Source: an uncultured Amylibacter sp.
Lineage (GTDB): Bacteria > Pseudomonadota > Alphaproteobacteria > Rhodobacterales > Rhodobacteraceae
Assembly: GCA_938001995.1 (NCBI GenBank)
Contig: CALLAV010000088.1
Span: forward strand, 1-11,163
Direction of reading: 5' to 3'
DNA length: 11,163 bases
Shown here: positions 8,012 to 11,163 of the stretch, in pieces
How positions within the stretch are numbered: position 1 is the first letter of the stretch
How the letters are laid out: every line of letters starts with the position of its first letter
The notes under the pieces: generated by a model
The model's database searches: none
Seen by the model: the letters and a program-made list of their open reading frames with translations, nothing else
What the model was told of the DNA's origin: nothing
Translations under genes and position numbers: made by a program

Positions 8012-8040
8012 TTGCGTGGCCGTACAGGGTGCGCGATAAA
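8012..8040 (+). promoter_or_regulatory. candidate promoter for msrQ
   Basis: TTGCGT at 8012-8017 and GATAAA at 8035-8040 are separated by 17 bases, in the 90-base gap before msrQ. The -10 agrees with TATAAT at four positions; the -35 agrees only in TTG. Its presence would fit msrQ being transcribed apart from msrP, but the match is weak. Confidence 0.25.
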
Positions 8041-8063
8041 GCTGCAAATGACTGGAGTAAGCA

Positions 8064-8660
8064 ATGTCAGTAAATAGTGTCGCGCGGGTGATACCTGCTT
8101 GGGTGATGTATATCTTGTTGGTGATCCCGGGCGCGGCCTTGTTTTGGAGTGTGTTGCAGACCCCAGGGCCAAACCCTGTTGAAACGTTGGAACATGGATT
8201 GGGCGAGTTCGCGCTGCGGATCCTGATCCTTGGGCTGTTGATCACGCCGCTGCGGGATCTGTTCGGATGGAACCTGATAAAATTCCGTCGTTCAATCGGG
8301 CTTATGGCGTTCTTTTATGTGCTGGCCCATTTGCTGGTGTACCTGCTCTTGGACAAACAATTGGAATGGGACCCGATCATCAAAGACATCACAAAGCGCC
8401 CCTATATAATAGTAGGTGTGGTTTCGTTCTTGATCCTTTTGCCGCTGGCAATCACATCGAACAACCTGTCCATTCGCAAGTTGGGGCCTGTGGTGTGGCG
8501 TCGACTGCATATAGGTGTCTACGCCGCCTGCATTTTAGGGGCAGCGCATTTTGTGCTGTTGAAAAAGACGTGGCAGTTTGAACCGCTGCTGTATCTAGGG
8601 ATCTTTGTCGTGTTAGTGGGGTATCGCGGTTTGAAGCGCGTGCAACGTGCGCGCGCTTAG
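8064..8660 (+). CDS. msrQ: MsrPQ heme-binding membrane subunit MsrQ
   Basis: MsrQ (formerly YedZ) is an inner-membrane b-type heme protein that passes electrons from the respiratory chain to periplasmic MsrP. The 198-residue product has about six hydrophobic segments. Family landmarks are NPVETLEHGLG at 37-47, ITPLRDLFGWN at 60-70, FRRSIGLMAFFYVLAH at 74-89 and ITKRPYIIVG at 109-118. Histidines 89, 149 and 162 lie at the spacing of the heme-ligand histidines of the E. coli protein (91, 151, 164). The ATG has GGAG six bases upstream. The TAG stop shares three bases with the stop of the convergent lectin gene. The partner msrP is in the same window but separated by a GFA gene and a TPR gene. 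Confidence 0.95.
   Translation: MSVNSVARVIPAWVMYILLVIPGAALFWSVLQTPGPNPVETLEHGLGEFALRILILGLLITPLRDLFGWNLIKFRRSIGLMAFFYVLAHLLVYLLLDKQLEWDPIIKDITKRPYIIVGVVSFLILLPLAITSNNLSIRKLGPVVWRRLHIGVYAACILGAAHFVLLKKTWQFEPLLYLGIFVVLVGYRGLKRVQRARA
8634..8658. repeat. inverted repeat across the overlapping stops of msrQ and the lectin gene
   Basis: AAGCGCG at 8634-8640 pairs perfectly with CGCGCTT at 8652-8658, with an 11-base loop. It covers the 3' ends of both convergent genes. No T-run follows on either strand, so it is at best a weak terminator or an RNA-stabilising hairpin. No other terminator is seen between these genes. Confidence 0.4.
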
Positions 8661-9061
8661 AACAGTGTTTCGATATCCTGTACCGCAGGCATTCTACGTT
8701 TCTGCGAACCTGTTGCGGTCCACGTTGCACTGGCCCGTGCGATTTTCGTGTCGCCCCAGGTGACAAACACCAATTCAAACCCAAAACAGGTTATGTTTTC
8801 AGCACGCAGATGAAACCGTTGGTTTTGCGCCCGCGAGGCGTCGATCCCTGAAATTCCAACTGACACAAGCGGAATGCCCAAAAATGGGGTGTCGAACAAA
8901 ACCTTTTGGCGCACCATACGATCGCCTTCGCCGCCCCACATAAAGTCGTTGTTGTCCACGTGGCTAAAGACCTCTCCTTCGCCCACGATGATCAGCAAAC
9001 CTTCCACAGGAGAAGACGTTTGTTGTAGAAAGCTAGGAAAGTTTAGGATCGCTCCGTCCAT
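8657..9061 (-). CDS. H-type lectin domain protein
   Basis: The 134-residue product carries an H-type lectin domain (Pfam PF09458), the Gal/GalNAc-binding beta-sandwich first described in snail agglutinin and discoidin. The domain occupies about residues 51-115. Landmarks are VLFDTPFLGIPLVSVGISGI at 54-73, the NQRFHLRAENIT stretch at 80-91, and FVTWGDTKIARASATW at 99-114. No signal peptide is visible, so how it would meet extracellular sugars is unclear. Sugar binding is inferred from the family only. I chose the ATG at 9061 because AAGGA lies seven bases upstream; an ATG five codons earlier (9076) follows directly on the stop of the small upstream ORF but has no ribosome binding site of its own. 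The 3' end overlaps msrQ by four bases. Confidence 0.85.
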   Translation of the reverse strand: MDGAILNFPSFLQQTSSPVEGLLIIVGEGEVFSHVDNNDFMWGGEGDRMVRQKVLFDTPFLGIPLVSVGISGIDASRAQNQRFHLRAENITCFGFELVFVTWGDTKIARASATWTATGSQKRRMPAVQDIETLF

Positions 9062-9076
9062 TGTTAAATCCTTCAT

Positions 9077-9163
9077 CTAAGCCAAGAACGCATAGACAAG
9101 GGTAAAGACGGTGAATCCGACGATTAAACCAATAAGAATTCCGGTTATAAACAAAAGCAGCAT
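9077..9163 (-). CDS. possible 28-residue single-helix membrane peptide upstream of the lectin gene
   Basis: ATG at 9163 opens a 28-codon frame ending in TAG at 9077-9079. The product, beginning MLLLFITGILIGLIVGF, is one continuous hydrophobic helix with no charged residue. A GGGGG stretch seven bases before the ATG could serve as a poor ribosome binding site. The TAG stop is followed directly by an in-frame-shifted ATG of the lectin reading frame (TAGATG), an arrangement that allows coupled translation. Nothing recognisable by family. The composition and tight coupling argue for a real gene, but an ORF this short could arise by chance. Confidence 0.4.
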   Translation of the reverse strand: MLLLFITGILIGLIVGFTVFTLVYAFLA

Positions 9164-9471
9164 GTTGGCCCCCAAACCAATTTAATGCACAGCTTTAGAC
9201 GCTCCATATAGGAGTACATCCTCAGGTATCATGTGAAACAGCCGGAGACGAGGTCAACGGAACGCCGATATGTATGATTACATTTGGCGGTACAGAACAG
9301 CTAGGAAGGGGACTACCATCATACAACCCCTCAACGCGATTCTTTGACTCTTTATAAGGGGCCGCGTTCTACGCAGCAATACGGGGCTGCGGTTTCGTGC
9401 CATAAGAAATTTGATTGTGCGTTGGCGCATGGTACACCTAGGGCATCAAATCGCAGCTATTGGTGAGCTTT
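9164..9471. other. intergenic region between divergent lectin unit and arsH
   Basis: I see no convincing gene in these 308 bases. A 25-codon ORF at 9270-9347 (+) has no support. Visible structure: an inverted repeat CGCAGC-N8-GCTGCG at 9372-9391, and two GANTC sites at 9338-9342 and 9346-9350. Promoters for both flanking genes should be here. Confidence 0.5.
9409..9451 (+). promoter_or_regulatory. candidate operator/promoter of arsH
   Basis: ATTTGAT at 9409-9415 and ATCAAAT at 9445-9451 form a perfect seven-base inverted repeat 36 bases apart. Between them is a second palindrome, TGCG-TTGG-CGCA (9418-9429), and a weak promoter-like pair TTGATT (9411-9416) and TACACC (9433-9438) at 16-base spacing. 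The last half-site is 20 bases before the arsH start. The layout suits a repressor or activator site, but no regulator gene is nearby to name it. Confidence 0.3.
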
Positions 9472-10179
9472 ATGGAAGACATGCCTAACATTGACCGATC
9501 CGAGTTTGAGCTGATCAACTGCGCCAAGCTGGGGGCGAAACGGACGCCACCTAAATTCCTACTCTTATATGGGTCGCTGCGCGCGCTGTCTTATAGTCGG
9601 TCCGCAGCAGAAGAGTCGGCGCGGGTTTTGACAGCATTTGGCGCAGAGTGTGAACTGTTCGATCCAACAGGTTTGCCGCTGGTAGACAGTGAAGATGAAA
9701 GTCACCCCAAAGTGGTCGAGCTGCGAGAGGCCGCGATGCGATGTGACGGGATGGTGTGGTCCTCGCCCGAGCGGCATGGCTCGATGACAGGTATAATGAA
9801 GACTCAGATTGATTGGCTGCCGCTAAACATGGGCGGGATGCGCCCGACCCAAGGCAAGACATTGGCAGTGATGCAGGTGTCTGGCGGTTCACAAAGTTTC
9901 AACACTGTGAATCAGCTGCGAGTATTAGGACGTTGGATGCGGATGATTACGATTCCGAACCAGTCCTCTATCCCCAAGGCATGGCAAGAATTCGATAGCG
10001 AAGGACGCCTCCGAGCAGGGCCCTATTATAATAGAGTGGTCGACGTGATGGAGGAGCTGATGAAATTCACGCTTCTGACGCGGGATCGGTCCGATTATCT
10101 GGTGGACCGCTATTCAGAGCGCGTGGAATCAGCAGAAAAGCTGTCCAAACGGGTAAATACCCCTGAAGGGTCGAAGTGA
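9472..10179 (+). CDS. arsH: NADPH-dependent FMN reductase ArsH
   Basis: ArsH is a flavodoxin-like FMN protein. In studied bacteria it uses NADPH and oxidises trivalent organoarsenicals such as methylarsenite, or reduces quinones, azo dyes or chromate. The 235-residue product has the FMN phosphate loop [12 protein letters not shown] at 32-43, the motif [20 protein letters not shown] at 95-114, and the highly conserved block [20 protein letters not shown] at 131-150, followed by [14 protein letters not shown]. Length and motifs match full ArsH rather than a generic NADPH-FMN reductase. I chose the ATG at 9472, which has GGTGAG four bases upstream; a TTG at 9460 and an ATG at 9481 are alternatives. 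No arsR, arsC, arsB or ACR3 gene is in the window, so the gene is an orphan or the rest of the pathway is elsewhere. The first GANTC site of the downstream array overlaps its stop codon. Confidence 0.95.
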   Translation: MEDMPNIDRSEFELINCAKLGAKRTPPKFLLLYGSLRALSYSRSAAEESARVLTAFGAECELFDPTGLPLVDSEDESHPKVVELREAAMRCDGMVWSSPERHGSMTGIMKTQIDWLPLNMGGMRPTQGKTLAVMQVSGGSQSFNTVNQLRVLGRWMRMITIPNQSSIPKAWQEFDSEGRLRAGPYYNRVVDVMEELMKFTLLTRDRSDYLVDRYSERVESAEKLSKRVNTPEGSK

Positions 10180-10349
10180 ATCGCTTTGGATGCCAGTGAA
10201 TCGGGGCGACTCGGCCAAAATCGTGGGTGAATCGGACGAGGAATCAGAATCTTTGCCAGAATCGAAGCCTGATTTGAGTGAGTCGGGGTTTGATTCCACT
10301 AAATCGCAGGGTGCCCCTAGGTCCGATTCACGATTTTTAGGGGCGAGTC
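10178..10349. repeat. array of 11 GANTC sites (CcrM methylation target) with iteron-like 8-mers
   Basis: GANTC begins at 10178, 10198, 10208, 10229, 10241, 10247, 10259, 10280, 10292, 10325 and 10345. With four fixed bases, chance predicts about 0.7 in 172 bases at even composition. Most spacings are near 10-12, 20-21 or 33 bases, so many sites would face one side of the helix. GTGAATCG occurs three times (10176, 10196, 10227) and GTGAGTCG once (10278). I found no GANTC from 10350 to the window end. CcrM, the cell-cycle adenine methylase of alphaproteobacteria, modifies this site. Rival reading: a 61-codon ATG frame at 10190-10375 encodes an acidic, serine-rich peptide in which most GANTC sites are an acid-serine codon pair; it has no ribosome binding site, so I do not call it a gene. 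Confidence 0.65.
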
Positions 10350-10358
10350 TGTGGATAA
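10350..10358 (-). promoter_or_regulatory. perfect DnaA box
   Basis: TGTGGATAA is the exact reverse complement of the strong DnaA-box consensus TTATCCACA. It begins at the base after the last GANTC site. A perfect box on either strand is expected by chance about 0.09 times in a window of this size. No second perfect box was seen. DnaA boxes also regulate genes away from origins. Confidence 0.55.
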
Positions 10359-10398
10359 CTCCCCAAAACGTCTGATCTGCTCCATATTGCTGCGCAAT

Positions 10399-10498
10399 TT
10401 TCGCAAAGTTTTAGGGGTCTTTGCGAAATGTTCAAAATCTAACCCCTTCAAAACAAGGGTTTTTTACGGAAATTCAAAAAAAATACACATTTGCGAAA
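10399..10498. repeat. three TTTGCGAAA repeats in a stretch rich in A/T
   Basis: TTTCGCAAAG at 10399-10408 and CTTTGCGAAA at 10419-10428 are perfect inverted copies, 20 bases centre to centre. A third copy, TTTGCGAAA, is at 10490-10498 beside long A-runs. TTTTAGGGG also recurs at 10335-10343 and 10409-10417. The pattern could be a protein-binding array or hairpins in an RNA; no family identifies it. Confidence 0.5.
10441..10465 (+). terminator. probable intrinsic terminator upstream of the rRNA operon
   Basis: AACCCCTT pairs with AAGGGTT around a CAAAAC loop, with one bulged C, and the stem runs directly into six T residues at 10460-10465. It is the best candidate to end the arsH transcript. 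Confidence 0.5.
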
Positions 10499-10693
10499 AA
10501 AAGGGGTTGCGGGTCTCGGGCACTAACCCTAAACACCCCCTTACCGAAGGCAAGCAGCGACAAACGCTACGAACCAGAGGGACAAGGACTGGACGAAGAC
10601 GGCAGCAACTGCTAGAAGCTAAGGTTCGAAAATAGAGACATTGAGCGGCGGGCGCGCCTAAAATCAAAAGGCGCTTCGGTTATTTTTTGTCTC
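10466..10693 (+). other. presumed rRNA promoter region, no clear promoter
   Basis: The rRNA promoter should lie here, but no strong match is visible. The best pair is TTGCGG at 10507-10512 with TAAACA at 10530-10535 at 17-base spacing. TAAAAT at 10659-10664 lacks a -35 at the right distance and lies in the loop of a GCGCCT/AGGCGC hairpin (10654-10674). An ORF crossing 10351-10635 is not convincing: it has no ribosome binding site and no recognisable protein. Confidence 0.4.
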
Positions 10694-10706
10694 TGGCTCT
10701 TTGAAA
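10694..10706 (+). promoter_or_regulatory. boxA-like antitermination element in the rRNA leader
   Basis: TGGCTCTTTGAAA resembles the rRNA boxA core (TGCTCTTTA), to which the NusB/NusE antitermination complex binds. It precedes 16S rRNA by about 285 bases, a usual place in alphaproteobacterial leaders. Confidence 0.65.
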
Positions 10707-10990
10707 TTGATAGTATCTGAAGAGATATGTGGGCGGTCAGGTTTCGTTTCGACGGACGGACTTCTACATATCAACTTACTAGGTGACGGACTTCGGTCTT
10801 GATCCGATTATGTATAGTCAGCTTCACGTTTGTTGTGGTTCTTTGTTACTTTGGTAACTCAGACACATATACAAATATTAAGTGACCATTAACTGGTTCA
10901 GTAATGCCAGTTAGTGAGAAGTGACTTCGCAAGAAGTCAGTTCAGATGTGCAGAGGTTCGAACGTCAAGGATAACCGAGTAATCGGTTTT
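10707..10990 (+). other. 16S rRNA leader with direct repeat and hairpins
   Basis: This transcribed leader contains a 10-base direct repeat, GACGGACTTC, at 10755-10764 and 10785-10794, exactly 30 bases apart. Hairpins follow: GTTAC-TTTG-GTAAC (10845-10858), TAACTGG-N10-CCAGTTA (10890-10913), TGACTTC-GCAA-GAAGTCA (10922-10939) and AACCGA-GTAA-TCGGTT (10973-10988). The last two have GNRA loops, and the final one ends two bases before the presumed 16S 5' end. No gene is encoded here. Confidence 0.6.
10878..10892. promoter_or_regulatory. perfect CtrA-type site TTAA-N7-TTAA
   Basis: TTAAGTGACCATTAA, followed by C, fits the full binding consensus of the alphaproteobacterial cell-cycle regulator CtrA. 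Eight fixed bases give about 0.17 chance matches in the window at even composition. Its right half is also part of a leader-RNA hairpin, so RNA structure may explain it instead. Confidence 0.4.
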
Positions 10991-11163
10991 CAACTTGAGA
11001 GTTTGATCCTGGCTCAGAACGAACGCTGGCGGCAGGCCTAACACATGCAAGTCGAGCGCACCTTCGGGTGAGCGGCGGACGGGTTAGTAACGCGTGGGAA
11101 TATACCCAGTTCTAAGGAATAGCCTCTGGAAACGGAGAGTAATACCTTATACGCCCTTCGGGG
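10991..11163 (+). rRNA. rrs: 16S ribosomal RNA, 5' end (3' end outside window)
   Basis: The sequence begins CAACTTGAGAGTTTGATCCT, followed by the universal TGGCTCAG at the 27F primer site. It continues with AACGCTGGCGGCAGGCCTAA and the short V1 loop GCGCACCTTCGGGTGAGCG. The short V1 and the segment ending in ACGCCCTTCGGGG are typical of Rhodobacteraceae. About 173 of some 1,460 bases are visible. The exact mature 5' end is inferred from alignment to known 16S starts, not shown. Confidence 0.98.

Noticed and set aside
9270..9347. 25-codon plus-strand ORF in the gap before arsH
   Set aside because: It lacks a good ribosome binding site, recognisable composition and any supporting context.
9164..9471. 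remnant of a mobile element in the lectin-arsH gap
   Set aside because: Short inverted repeats exist, but no transposase or integrase fragment, target duplication or attachment site was seen.
10351..10635. 94-codon ORF upstream of 16S rRNA
   Set aside because: Its start is a GTG inside the DnaA box, it has no ribosome binding site, and it crosses the probable terminator, the repeats and the likely rRNA promoter region.

Overview
The window looks like the chromosome of a marine alphaproteobacterium of the Rhodobacteraceae (Roseobacter group). The 5' end of the 16S rRNA gene at the right edge has the family's typical start and V1-V2 layout. The proteins (ClpB, MsrP/MsrQ, an H-type lectin protein, ArsH, a TTC38-like TPR protein) also fit that group. 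No insertion sequence, integrase, tRNA or CRISPR array was seen.

Layout, left to right. The window opens inside the 3' end of clpB, followed by a 41-residue membrane peptide and a strong bidirectional terminator. A secreted fasciclin-domain protein lies on the minus strand. A plus-strand pair follows with overlapping ends: a membrane-anchored FMN/Fe-S glutamate-synthase-like protein and a cytochrome P450. The P450 converges on, and overlaps by 11 bases, a secreted serine beta-lactamase-like hydrolase. Then come msrP (Tat-exported molybdopterin methionine sulfoxide reductase), a GFA-family zinc protein on the minus strand, a TTC38-like TPR protein and msrQ, the heme membrane partner of MsrP. 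The msrP-msrQ pair is therefore split by two unrelated genes. After msrQ, a minus-strand H-type lectin protein overlaps it at the stop codon and is preceded by a 28-codon hydrophobic ORF. Next is arsH, with no other arsenic gene nearby, and about 810 bases without a convincing gene before 16S rRNA.

The least ordinary part is the arsH-16S gap. Its first 172 bases hold 11 GANTC sites (the CcrM methylation target) where about 0.7 would be expected. The array includes three copies of an 8-mer and ends directly against a perfect DnaA box. A stretch rich in A/T with inverted TTTGCGAAA repeats and a terminator-like hairpin follows. The rRNA leader proper has a boxA-like element, a perfect CtrA-type site (TTAA-N7-TTAA) and two GNRA-capped hairpins just before the 16S 5' end. 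This resembles a replication-origin or cell-cycle control region beside an rRNA operon, but that reading is inference. A rival explanation is a 61-codon acidic, serine-rich ORF, since most GANTC sites fall in one codon frame.

Most start codons were moved inward from the longest open frame, using Shine-Dalgarno spacing, signal peptides and family length. Promoter calls are weak throughout.
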